From Luzula sylvatica (Eukaryota; Streptophyta; Magnoliopsida; Poales; Juncaceae), in the NCBI GenBank assembly GCA_946800325.1, contig OX326958.1, positions 32,657,314 through 32,721,313 on the forward strand: a DNA stretch of 64,000 nucleotides, written 5' to 3'. Of the stretch, positions 1-9,901 are shown piece by piece. The position numbers were made by a program, and so were the translations under genes. The notes beneath the pieces are model-generated. The model was not told the origin of the DNA and did no database searches. It saw only the letters and a list, made by a program, of their open reading frames with translations. Position 1 is the first letter of the stretch, and every line of letters starts with the position of its first letter.

Positions 1-252
1 ATTATATTATATGTGAAATAATAATATATATTATTATAATAGTATAATAACTATTATACATAATAATTAATAATTATATTATATTTATATAATTCATATA
101 ATATGTTATATATTATTATAAATAATAATATTATATGGATAAAATACAAGGTTCATACTATTTTTTATTTTCATGTAATTAATATAATATTACATATTAT
201 TATAAATATATGTATTATATTGTATAAATAGTAATTATATTATATATAATTA

Positions 253-293
<41 letters not shown>

Positions 294-788
294 TTAATAC
301 CAATATCAATATTAATATATTAATATCAATAATTAATATTATTATTAATATACTATTAATTAATATTAAAATAATATTATAATTATTATTATAATAATTA
401 TTATTATAATATATTAATAGCAATATGTTAATATTATTTGAATATATTTATATAAATATTAATATTAATATACTATATAAAAATATTAATATTAGAGTAT
501 ATTATTAATATTAATATTAATTTTAATATATTATTAGTTAATAATACAATAATTTATTAATATTAATATTAATATGTTAATATTATTTTAAAATATTTAT
601 GTAATATTAATATATTATATTATTATTAATATAAATGTATTATTAATATTAATAATATTAGTATGTTAATATTATAATAGTATATTATATGAATATGCTA
701 ATATAATAGCATTAATATAAAAATATTAATATATTAGTATTATTTACAACAACAACAATAATAATATAATAATAATAACAACAACAAC

Positions 789-865
<77 letters not shown>

Positions 866-1000
866 GTATTATGATTACTATAATAATAATAATAATAACA
901 AGAAGAAGAATATAATAACATAATAATAATAATATTATAATAATTTAATATTATATGATAATACTATTATATTGTATTAATTTTAATCAAACATTTGTTT
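1..1000. repeat. AT-rich low-complexity block with TAA microsatellites
   Basis: This is almost pure A/T sequence built from ATA/TAT/TAA words. A (TAA)n run lies at about 255-293 and a longer run of roughly 26 units at about 788-866, flanked by ACA-type triplets. The only long open frame here is a poly-tyrosine artefact of the microsatellite. It may be the interior of the transposon whose right terminus lies at 1179. I see no gene. Confidence 0.9.
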
Positions 1001-1179
1001 TATATTTTCAATAATGAAATTCTAGAATTTTTCTAACCAACCAAACAAAGAATTATACTTTCCAGCATCTTATAATTCGGACATCCAAACAAACTGTGGA
1101 ATTACTAATTCCAGAACTTTTTTCTCCTCCACCTTATAATCCAATTCCACTCTACTAATTCCGCTTGCCAAACGGCCCC
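1001..1179. mobile_element. Right terminus of a PIF/Harbinger (Tourist)-like element
   Basis: The sequence ends in CCAAACGGCCCC; its reverse complement GGGGCCGTTTGG is the usual form of Tourist/Harbinger termini. It is followed by TTA at 1180-1182. The paralogous locus at 22,257 reads straight through (CCC-TTA-ACTTTTTC), so everything left of 1180 is foreign to the repeat. Only one copy of the 3-bp target duplication is visible, and the left terminus must lie outside the window or be lost. Class assignment rests on the terminus and the TTA target and is moderate. Confidence 0.5.
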
Positions 1180-2446
1180 TTAACTTTTTCTAAATATTTT
1201 TCTGTTTGTTATGCACTGGTATTATGCAAAGAGATCCATGAAGTTTTGTAATTAAATTGTTTGTTTGTGTAGGTGTGATGCCGAAGAACTCAAGGCGTCA
1301 CTGTGGAGAAATGAGTCTCGAGGAGATAAAATCATCATAAAATTCTTTTTTAAATAATATTTTATGTATACTCACGATTATTTTCTTTTTTCTAAATTCC
1401 ACAGACTAGCATAGGGATAATATGATATTTAAAAATTTGAGAAGGGTAAATACAATACTTCTAAGAGGGTTCATTTGACATTTCAGACTTTTGAGCAATA
1501 TTTCTTTATTAGGCGATACCATCATTAGCATCATTGATTCATTCATCTTTCTAATTATTATAGTCTTAATAGCTAACATAATTCTTGGAAGCATATTATC
1601 GAACACCTTAAATGCATGGAACAATAGTAAATTAAAATAGTGAAAATTATTATATATTTTTTGTTTTTTATGTAATATTGTTAATAGATGCATACTAAGT
1701 ACAGGGAGTGTTAGTTTAGTTTTATTTATGTTGTATATTGTATTATTAATTATTAATGTAGATGTGTATTTGGTGGTCTGTAGAATGATATGTTAATTGG
1801 CGCGGTCTTTAATGGGCTTCTTTAATGGGCTTCCGAAATGAATGTGTTGGTAGATTATGCGTTAATTACTAAAGTGTCCATTAATATATTTTGTGGAAAA
1901 TAAAGAAAGATATTTATGAGTTACTATTAATTAAACTGCATTTCGCAAATCAATATTTATTGATTAGTGAGAAACCATATATAGATCAAGTTACATTTCC
2001 CCAAATCATTGATTAAATGATCAATTAACACATGATATATAGTTACTATTAATTAACACATGATATATACGTAACATATTAATTAATTAGGGCAATTTTG
2101 TGGTACATCTTTTTAAAAAAATATTTCGGATATTTCTTACAATAGATAGATCTTTATTGCTTATGTGAATGGTGATTTAAAAACGATGTATCACCCAATT
2201 GAATTAAAAAAAAATGATGTATCATAGAATCACCCAATTGATTTATATGTTAATTATATGGCATGTATTAATTAATTATGTACCATGTACATAATTAACA
2301 TAGTAATTACTTATGTTTAATATTATATAGTGTCTATCTTGTTGAAATGTCATGACAAAGTATTTGTTCATAAAAAAGTATCACAGATCTAAAAAATATC
2401 TCACACTTCTAATAAAATGTATATTGTACTTCTACAAATACATATT
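1180..2446 (+). repeat. Left repeat arm L, segment A (direct copy of 22,257-23,524)
   Basis: This segment is collinear and nearly identical with 22,257-23,524 and inverted relative to about 41,192-42,532. It begins inside an intron of the unknown gene A described at 21,154 and includes only that gene's last splice acceptor and stop (GTGTGA at 1273-1278). The rest is non-coding AT-rich DNA. Where the three copies differ in the frame at 1406-1693, L matches R rather than C1. The segment is cut at 2446 by the Mutator-like insertion and resumes at 5033. Confidence 0.85.
2438..2446 (+). repeat. Left 9-bp target-site duplication of the 2.6-kb element
   Basis: ATACATATT occurs here and again at 5033-5041. 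The uninterrupted paralogues at 23,516 and (inverted) 41,192 carry it once, which fixes the insertion boundaries to the base. Confidence 0.92.
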
Positions 2447-2565
2447 GAGTAATGATACAAACCATAACTATTTCCTCGAAATTTTTCCCGAATCTGACGT
2501 GGCACTTGATGGTGTGCCACGTCATATACACCAGCCGTATTCAATAAAGTATGTCACATAAAAGC

Positions 2566-3234
2566 TAGGGCTGCAAACGAGCCGAGCTCGAGCGAGCTGT
2601 GCCAAGCTCAAGCTCGGCTCGGAACTTATTCGAGCTGGCTCGGCTCGTTTAGAATTATGGTTCGAGCTGAAAAATCAAGCTCAAGCTCGGCTCGTTCTAA
2701 TTCGAGCTAGATCGGCTCGGCTCAACAGTAGCTCAATTAAAAAAATAACTTAAATTTTAATTAAAAAATTGTAATAATCGCGAATAAACATAAAATATTT
2801 TAAATACTAAAATATTTTAAAACATAACAATAATAAATCAAACATACACAACACAAAACATAAAAAAATAGAATTTGAACTTGGTATTATTAATTTGTCT
2901 CTCCTAGTTAATATTCTTTTTTAGGACCTAAGTTGTAACCCGAATTGGAATTATTATGAAGATAAAAAATTTCTTTATAAAATTTTATAATTAAAATAAT
3001 ATATATAATGTAAATTAATTATGATAAAAATATTTAATTTTTTAAATCGAGCTCAAAAAAAATTCGAGCTTAATACGAGCGAGCTGAGTCTGGTTCAAGC
3101 TCGGCTCAATAGGCGTTCGAGCTAGCTCGGCTCGGCTCGTTTAATTTCGAGTTAATATCGAGCGAGCTATTATCGAACTATTATCGAGTCGAGCTCGAGC
3201 GAGCCACGAGCCACGAGCTAAAGTTGCAGTCCTA
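2566..3234. mobile_element. Non-autonomous hAT element nested in the Mutator-like element
   Basis: The left end is TAGGGCTGCAAAC and the right end is the inverse of TAGGACTGCAA. The flanking duplication ATAAAAGC is an exact 8 bp (2558-2565 and 3235-3242), the hAT signature. Both subterminal regions are dense in GAGC/CTCG words (GAGCCGAGCTCGAGC and relatives), as in many plant hAT MITEs. The core is AT-rich and lacks a transposase. It is younger than its host element because it interrupts it. Confidence 0.9.
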
Positions 3235-3780
3235 ATAAAAGCAAAGAAAGAAAAAGAAAGAGACGGAGAAAGAGAGAGAAGAAGAGAAAGAAAAGAGAAC
3301 TACTCGTAGTAGCTGCCATGGGAGGGAGAGCATGAGTCGGATCGTGAGCCCGATCGGGTTTGTTCTCACGGCACTTGATCAAGAAATCACTCATTGCGAT
3401 TTTCGACTTCGAAGGAGAGAAGCCGCCAGATTTCATCATCGAATGGGTAGCTTTCTTTGAAACTAATGATTTATAACTAAAAATCAGTATCTTTTAACTG
3501 ATATAATCGTTTGAAATTAAGTTAGGGGTTTTTAATTTGGGTTTTTTTGGCTGAAATTTGGGTTTTTTAAGTTATTTAGGAATTTCCAATTTGTTTTCTT
3601 TTAAGTTAATTAGGATTTTTCTTCATCAATTTTTTTCAGGAATTCCTGTTTTTTTCAAAATTTTCCGAGAATTATGGTTTTTTATTTTTAATTTAGTAAT
3701 CGGAATTTGAATTTTTGTGATTGAAATTATAATTTTCACCCATTTTTTCATCGAAATTGTAATTATAATTTTGTTTATAG

Positions 3781-3936
3781 GAGCAATACAAGGATGTGGC
3801 ACTATATTTCACGTTGAACGTATTGATACACGATTACAATTTAATGAGACTTACCCCATCTGTCGATCTATTGTCACGATGTCGGAGCTCGAGTCTAGTT
3901 GAAATCCAAGATGACCAAGTATCTGGCCAACTTTAA
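3781..3936 (+). pseudogene. Exon-like fragment inside the Mutator-like element, unknown parent
   Basis: A polypyrimidine-like tract ending TTTATAG precedes a 51-codon open stretch beginning EQYKDVALYFTLNV, continuing through HDYNLMRLTPSVDLL and ending QVSGQL-stop. Its mixed amino-acid composition contrasts with the low-complexity surroundings, which suggests a captured host exon. I do not recognise the parent gene. There is no visible start codon and no clear downstream donor. It could be a chance frame. Confidence 0.35.
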
Positions 3937-4677
3937 ACCAAGGTTGAAGGAGATGAAAAAAGAGGGCAAATTCTTTTTAATTTCTGTTTGAATCGGCAGC
4001 TGGAATGGAAAACGGGATCGACTAGGATCTGTGTGTTATTAGGTTTAGAAGTTAGAATAAATAATGAGCTTATGACTGGAATTTTGTTTGATCATTGTAA
4101 TTGTAATAAATATTTCATTTGTAAAATTGCTCCAATTTTGACACATATCGAATACATCATTTGTAATGGATAAATTTTATACCAGTCATACATACAAAAT
4201 ATACATCATGAATATTACTGATTGTGTCATGCATATACAAAAACTAATACAAGAAAAATTGTCAAGAAATACTTGTACAATCACAAATACAAAACATTAC
4301 TATTCAAAAATCATAAACTATAAACTATGAATCATCTTTCTTTTTAGTTTCGACTTCACTTGACGATTTTCCAGTCTCAAATAAGAAAGCAAATATCCTC
4401 GATACCAAAAAAAAAAAACAAATTCTAGTTTTCCCTCCATTTCATCCAGCAAATATATCTCCACAAATAAAAATATAAGCAACAATAAAAAAAATTGAAT
4501 TGTCGAACCTCATATTCAAGATAGAAAAATTATATTGTTTTCAATCAATACATGGGGATTAAGCATTGAACGATCATTAATTTCTAATCAATTGAAATTT
4601 GAAACTATAGTCCTAAATGTCTTTATCCAATTGCACTAATTCGAGCAAAAATGAAATCTGAAGATTTCAGATCTGCG

Positions 4678-4678
<1 letters not shown>

Positions 4679-4709
<31 letters not shown>
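4679..4709 (+). repeat. (GA)n microsatellite in leader-like DNA
   Basis: A GA dinucleotide run with a few A interruptions, within a purine-rich stretch (4.66-4.9 kb) that resembles plant 5' untranslated leaders read on the minus strand. It is part of the Mutator-like element. Confidence 0.8.
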
Positions 4710-4713
<4 letters not shown>

Positions 4714-5047
4714 AAAAACATCTGAAATTTGTCAGTTTCGAGAGTGAGAGTGCAGCCCTAGAAAGAGTAAAAAAAGCCGAAACTTCTTGGAAGAGAGAGA
4801 GCAAATTTGGAAGAAAGTGAGAAGTCCGAATCTTCACGGAACTGAGACAGAGCAAGAGAGGGCGAGAAAGGCTGGGAACCTTCACGAAACCCTAACATCA
4901 AAAAAGAGAGACTGGGTTAGTATCAAAGGACAAGAAAATGGAATCATGAGGTATGCTGACATGGCAAACCATTGCCACGTCATCAATTCGGGAAAGAATT
5001 CGGGAAAATAGTTATGGTCCCTATCATTACTCATACATATTTAAGAT

Positions 5048-5049
<2 letters not shown>

Positions 5050-5129
<80 letters not shown>
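5050..5129. repeat. (TA)40 microsatellite
   Basis: An uninterrupted TA run after the conserved word TTTAAGATGG. The same word precedes TA runs of other lengths at 23,533, and inverted at 41,163. A related site at 6695 (inverse 40,298) has an A-rich spacer first. Confidence 0.97.
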
Positions 5130-5130
<1 letters not shown>

Positions 5131-5132
<2 letters not shown>

Positions 5133-5576
5133 CTCTCTCTTTTCTCTCTACCTTCAATTACCTCACCGATGGATCGCCTCTATTTCTCTGCCTGAAACTC
5201 GACCTCCATGGTTCTAGTGCTTTTCCTGAAGGGATCTGCATCTTGCCGCTCCCCTCGTTCTTCCTATGTCCTCTTTTCTAGGTGCCGAAACCCTAACTTT
5301 TTTATCTCGTGATTCTGTCGTAAATATCTAGAGTTCGACCCCTCTCTTGCTTCTTCCAGATTCGATAGAGAGCCAAATGTCAACGAACCCAATTTTGTGT
5401 AAAAAGGTGAAATCTTATTTTATTTCATTTGTTTCTTCAAAGGGTGATTCTTTCGATTCGTTTTTCCTTTGATTTGCATAAATTGATCAATGATTGTCTT
5501 TTAGAGATCAATGATTGCCTTGTAGATTGATTGTTTTTCAGATTTCATTGCTTGTCGCTGCTTCTAGAGATCAATT
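5131..5576 (+). repeat. L arm, direct copy of about 23,777-24,218
   Basis: It starts TGCTCTCTCTTTTCTCTC and stays nearly identical to C1 until TAGAGATCAATTG, where the two diverge. Compared with C1 it lacks about 190 bp between the TA run and TGCTCTC, so the terminal part of the second Mutator-like element (23,589 on) is missing in L. The sequence has a 5'-leader flavour but no convincing coding frame. Confidence 0.8.
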
Positions 5577-5832
5577 GAATAACTTTAATTTATGTTTTTG
5601 TGATTAGGTTGTTTATGCCGAATCAAGTTCATGATTACGGAGTGAGTTTGGTGTTGAGTCTGATTTGGGGGAAATAGTATACACGAGGCATTCTGGGCTC
5701 GGATTTGGGGAAATAACTGACATAAAGCATTTGTTGGCTCTGATTAAAGATAATAGCATACTTGGCTCGAAATGGATTCTCGCTCAGACATTCAATCGAA
5801 CTGGGTCAAGCACTACTAGAGAATATTTGGGA
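5577..5832. other. Short single-copy stretch in the L arm
   Basis: No second copy is visible elsewhere in the window. No open frame, TIR or RNA gene is evident. It joins the 24.2-kb-like segment to a partial second copy of segment A. Confidence 0.4.
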
Positions 5833-6165
5833 TATTTCTCATGATATATAGTTACTATTAATTAACACATGATATATAAGTAACATATAAATTAATTAGG
5901 GCAATTTTGTGGTACATCTTTTTAAAAAAATATTTCGCATATTTCTTACAATAAATAGATCTTTATTGCTTATGTGAATGGTGATTTAAAAACGATGTAT
6001 CACCCAATTAATTAAAAAATATGAGGTATCATAGAATTACCCAATTAATTTATATATATTAATTATATGGCATATATTAATTAATTACCATGCATTAATA
6101 ATTAACATAGTAATTACTTATGTTTATTATTTTGTTGAAATGTCATGACAAAGTATTTGTTCAAA
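5833..6165 (+). repeat. Partial duplicate of segment A (like 2030-2350)
   Basis: It repeats, with scattered substitutions, the stretch containing GATATATAGTTACTATTAAT and CATGACAAAGTATTTGTTCA. At 6165 it diverges from segment A, and about 400 bp of extra sequence follows before homology resumes at AAAGTATCACAGATC (about 6578). Confidence 0.8.
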
Positions 6166-6662
6166 ATCATAGCAAGACAATTATTATTTTTCATTTTTTT
6201 CTTGATTTCCGGTGGTGTATTTTTTACCTAAAGTATAATGCACTCAAAATATTTTACGTCATCATACTAAACAAAGACTAACATTAACCAAATGTTTTTA
6301 TTGTGTATATCTCAAACATTGTATATTATTTCGACACATGATAATATGGAATAACAATACCAGTGATAATATATTTCTCGACACTGAATATTTGTTGCGG
6401 GTATTAGTTCAATATTGATCAGCACGATCTATCAAAACTTCACGAGTCGCTATGTGACATTTTTTTAAGGTTTATTAGTACTAAAAAAATCAAAACAGGT
6501 ATCGTAATATTCAAAAATGTATATTTCGAATATAATATAATGTTATAATTCAAAAATATATATTGTAATTGAAAAAAAGTATCACAGATCTAAAAAATAT
6601 CTCACAATTGTAACAAAATGTATATTTTACTTCTACAAATAAATATTTAAGATGGTATAAAC

Positions 6663-6677
6663 AAAAAAAAAACAAAA

Positions 6678-6770
<93 letters not shown>
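6663..6770. repeat. Poly(A) tract followed by (TA)n
   Basis: An interrupted A run (about 6663-6695) passes directly into about 75 bp of TA repeats. The inverted partner at 40,298-40,357 has the TA run but lacks the long A tract. Confidence 0.95.
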
Positions 6771-6772
<2 letters not shown>

Positions 6773-7307
6773 CAGGGGAAAAAAAGGCTATAGCTAAAGA
6801 AAATCTCTACTGCCATCATACTACATCGAGCAATTACAAATCTTCTTGAAATAGAAATAATGGAAGTTAACTTGATCAATCAAATGAACAAATTTTTCGT
6901 TAAGATACTAGAATAAATCTAGCATGTTGTGAGTTATACCTTAAAATTTTGAGAAGAATTATTTTAAACATATTTTAAAGAATTAAAAAAGAGATTTTAA
7001 CACATTAAATCACTTAGTTAACATATAAATTGTTAATAATATCATGAGAAATTACTTAACTATTTGATTTTTTGTTATTTTCAGAGTTAAAAATGGGAAT
7101 TTGGCAATTTGGAAATCATGGTTGCATTCCTCTTTCTTTTATGAAGAATTTGATACATAATATCATAATATTCTGAGAAGGGATGAGAGAGAAGTGCCAC
7201 ATATTTCTAATTGAGAGAGAGAAAGTGGGACCCACATATTGCTAATTGAACTCACACCTTTAAGCACTCAACTGATCTAACTGCCACATATTTCTCTCCA
7301 TTTTTCA

Positions 7308-7511
7308 CTAATGGACGCCTTCATTGGTCTTCTGATGTGTAAAGTTGAACTGAATCGAATCAGTGCCTGATTTTTCGACGAAATCACTAAAGAGGGTGTA
7401 ACTTCCTTTCCGGTGCACCAAATTGAAGACTTCCTCAGGCAATCAAGCTCCCCCAGTTCAAGCACTCCCTGTACTCATCCTCCAGAAGCCAAGAAGGATC
7501 TACCTCCAAGC
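7308..7511 (-). pseudogene. Exon-like fragment of unknown gene (L copy)
   Basis: On the minus strand the frame LEVDPSWLLEDEYREC...LNWGSLIA is followed, after a frameshift, by PEEVFNLVHRKGSYTLF, SDFVEKSGTDSIQFNF and THQKTNEGVH-stop. Composition and length resemble a terminal exon. The same block is at 39,560-39,763 on the plus strand. I do not recognise the family. It lies downstream of, and in the same orientation as, the TYW3 fragment (about 1.1 kb apart), so it may come from the same locus or a second captured gene. Confidence 0.45.
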
Positions 7512-8644
7512 TTGACTATCCAATTTAGATTTATTCTACCTTTTATTTTGTGTAATTTAGGGTTTTAATTTTTATTTTGATTGAATCTTGTGAAAAAACA
7601 GTTTATATATGTTCATCTGAGTTTGATTATTGATCCTGACCATCTTTCAATTTTTCTTGATTTTATTTTATTTTATTTGGAATTTTTGAGTCAAGAAACC
7701 CTAATTTCTGAAAGTCATTATGTGAATTAAATATTAATTTAATTCGATCTGTTCAAAGTAAAATAACACATTTTCTTGTAGATCTAAATCACCTCTTGAA
7801 AGTACCTTAAACAGAATTCTAATTTTATTAGTATTTAAATTAATATTGATTTCCAAAATGCCGCTTAATCGGCAATTTATGTGGTTTCATCTCGCACTTT
7901 TGTTGTAACTCTTGTGAACATTTTCAGATCTTTTTAAATCAAACAAAAACTGTTTTCAGATAGTATTTCCACCGTACTTTCAGTTAAAATCAATCTCATT
8001 TCATGTAATAATGAAAATTAGGAGAAATTATATCTACTAAAGATATTTTCGTATTTCATGAAATTTTTGTATTTCTTGATGTTTTTTGTCTAGTTCCCTC
8101 AAATTGTTTTTAAATTTATAATTTTTCTCTCTTTTCCTTTCTCCGACTCCTCGTCCTGTTGTTTTAGTCGAAAGATTCATTAATAAATCATTCGATGAGC
8201 CGGATTTTGGATGATTCTCTAAAGATATGCAGTGATGAAATAAATATATTTATCTTTATTGTTAATAATACGGGTTTGTTCTTCTCATTGATAACTATAT
8301 ATAGCTTCATTAACTGAAGTAGAAATCTGTTGAGCATCATTTTGACTCAAGCAAAAGATTTTTTTAATTAATATAGTATTGGATAAATAGGGTAATGATC
8401 CACGGAGATATATGCAAGTTAATTCAGATTATTAATTCATAAATTACGTATATATGATTCAAACTCACCAGATGTGTTTCTTATGATATTCCAGAGATGT
8501 GATCAAAATTTGGTACAATTTGGTGTTAAGAAGACAAAGTTATGGATTAATTACAAATCAGTCCCTGGAACTTAATGAAAAAGCTTAGTAAAGTGTGTCA
8601 ACATGATGTGGTTCTGAAGTGATTTACAAATTCAATTACTCTCT

Positions 8645-9050
8645 TTAAATTCAAATTCCAAATCTCTACAATCCACGGCCAAAATCATGGGCTCGAATCT
8701 CAAAACCCTCTTTTTCTGCCTTGACATCTCCAAAAAGTAACTCGATTATTACCTCTGGATTTGCCTTATCATGCGATACAAACAACCATCTTCCTCCTTC
8801 TTCTTCTTCTTCTTCTTCTTCTTCTCCTGACATCATCCTCATTCATGGGTTTGTTGGAATCAGGCTCGGGATTCGAGAGGAGGATGGAGATAAGACCAGA
8901 GCAGGAAGAGGTGGTGAAGAATGACCGATGCGAGTTGAGATGGTCTAAAAGAGGGATGATGGGAACATCGACGCCGTCTTTAGGTGACTTATCTGGCGCC
9001 GGCGAGTCTACCTCAGTCAAAGTTGCCTTTCGTTGGAAGAAGGTGTCCAT
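8645..9050 (-). pseudogene. TYW3: TYW3 (tRNA wybutosine-synthesizing protein 3) N-terminal fragment, L copy
   Basis: On the minus strand it reads MDTFFQRKATLTEV, DKSPKDGVDVPIIPLLDHLN, then HRSFFTTSSCSG and, after a GAA microsatellite, GGRWLFVSHDKANPEV, IIELLFGDVK and RFEPMILAVDCRDLEF. The DKSPK, FTTSSCSG and RFEP.I.AV.CRD motifs, in this order, are the TYW3 family signature; TYW3 methylates the wybutosine precursor of tRNA-Phe (in Arabidopsis it is fused to TYW2). The family's usual SCSGR arginine is leucine here. There are two frame breaks, one around the microsatellite and one before RVLRFEP. Only about 135 residues are present. A hAT element occupies the region immediately upstream of the start codon. 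Confidence 0.85.
8797..8823 (-). repeat. (GAA)n microsatellite within the TYW3 fragment
   Basis: Read on the minus strand this is a GAA run encoding a Glu- or Arg-rich linker, depending on frame, between the SCSG block and GGRWLFVSHD. The R copy (38,249-38,290) has more units, and the preceding and following TYW3 blocks are in different frames. Confidence 0.9.
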
Positions 9051-9051
9051 G

Positions 9052-9521
9052 TAGAGCTGACAAAATCTGATCCGGTCCAAAAAAATGATCCAACCCTTTC
9101 TAATCCGAACCCAATCCGAACCGAAAATATTGAAAAATCAACGATCCGAATCAGAAATCGAACTGAAACCGAATGATCCGAATCCGAAATGAAATCGAAT
9201 CCGAATGATCCGAATCCGGCCCGAACATGAATGACCCGAAATCCGAATGAACCGAAATCCGAACTAATCCGAATCCGAATGACCCACTCACGATCTGAAT
9301 TGCCTGAAACTCATGACCACTTTAATATATTATTGATAAAATTAATATACTATTGCTAAAATGTCTTGAAATCAATAAAATATATTCCGTATTAATCCGA
9401 AATCCGAATTATCCGAAAGTTAAATAATCAAGATTCAAATGACTCGAAAAACGAAACGATCCGAAATCAAATGATTCGAAAGCCGAAACGATCAGAAACC
9501 GTATGACTCGAAAAACGAAAT
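9052..9521 (-). mobile_element. Truncated hAT element (L copy of 37,477-38,027)
   Basis: It starts with the terminus TAGAGCTGACAAAATC and is full of CCGAA/ATCCGAAT words. The neighbouring TGTCCATG at 9044-9051 is the complement of the 8-bp target duplication seen intact in R. It breaks abruptly at about 9521 and lacks the other terminus. Confidence 0.8.
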
Positions 9522-9840
9522 ATGGAATAACAATACCAGTGATAATATATTTCTCGACACCGAATATTTTTCGCGGGTATTGGTTCAATACTGGTCAGCA
9601 CGATCTATCAAAACTTCACGAGTCGCTATGTGACATTTTTTAAGGTTTATTTGTACTAAAAAAATCAAAACAGGTATACTAATATTCAAAATGTATATTT
9701 CACATCTAATATAATGTTATAATTCAAAAATATATATTGTAATTGAAAAAAGTATCACGGATCTAAAAAATATCTCACACTTATAATAAAATGTATATTG
9801 TACTTCTAAAAAATATCTCACACTTATAACATAAAATTGG
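9522..9840 (+). repeat. Partial duplicate of 6345-6640
   Basis: Starting with ATGGAATAACAATACCAGTG, it repeats the earlier segment at about 95% identity, including AAGTATCACGGATC. It then shows a short internal echo of AAAAAATATCTCACACTTAT. It is joined directly to the broken hAT element, marking a rearrangement junction. Confidence 0.8.
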
Positions 9841-9865
9841 CTTTGTTCAGATGTACGTGTGTTCG

Positions 9866-9899
<34 letters not shown>
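9866..9899 (+). repeat. Homopolymer (C)34
   Basis: Thirty-four consecutive cytosines in otherwise AT-rich DNA. The complementary strand is a potential G-quadruplex and this strand a potential i-motif. The true length is hard to read with most sequencing chemistries. Confidence 0.9.

Positions 9900-9901
<2 letters not shown>

Larger units (their letters stand above)
2447..5032. mobile_element. Mutator-like element (non-autonomous, gene-fragment carrying), 2,586 bp
   Basis: The ends are inverted repeats: GAGTAATGATA at 2447 and its complement ending at 5032, followed by ACCATAACTATTT, then TTTCCCGAAT and TGACGTGGCA-type blocks for roughly 80 bp. It is flanked by an exact 9-bp duplication ATACATATT (2438-2446 and 5033-5041). 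The empty site is present once at 23,516-23,524 and, inverted, at 41,192-41,200. A 9-bp duplication with long TIRs is typical of Mutator-like elements. No transposase is visible. The interior holds a hAT insertion, GA-rich 5'-leader-like DNA near 4.68-4.9 kb and an exon-like block at 3781, as expected of a Pack-MULE. Confidence 0.88.
6140..9521 (+). repeat. Inner inverted-repeat arm L (inverse of 37,559-40,882)
   Basis: About 3.3 kb that reads as the near-identical reverse complement of 37,559-40,882. It carries, in order, an AT-rich stretch, a poly(A)/(TA) run, an exon-like block (7308-7511), intron-like AT-rich DNA, a TYW3 fragment (8645-9050) and a truncated hAT element (9052-9521). The left limit is at the GTCATGACAAAG word. 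The right limit is an abrupt break within the hAT element. Confidence 0.88.

Noticed and set aside
712..921. Poly-tyrosine frame
   Set aside because: A direct translation of a TAA/AAT microsatellite.
1406..1693. A 95-codon frame conserved in three copies (also 22,483 and 42,009)
   Set aside because: Conservation is explained by recent duplication of the whole segment. The frame is AT-rich, lies at the end of fragment A in non-coding DNA and shows no domain. Differences among copies change amino acids freely.
3218..3439. A 73-codon minus-strand frame (MMKSGGFSPSKSK...) in the Mutator-like element
   Set aside because: Its second half is a GA-rich leader translated backwards, and it overlaps the hAT boundary. 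It could be part of a captured gene but the evidence is too weak.
4870..4900. CCCTAA word resembling telomeric repeat
   Set aside because: A single occurrence, not a tandem array.
4953..5195. Tyr-Ile repeat frames (also at 6,550-6,879 and 23,430-23,612)
   Set aside because: Translations of TA dinucleotide runs.
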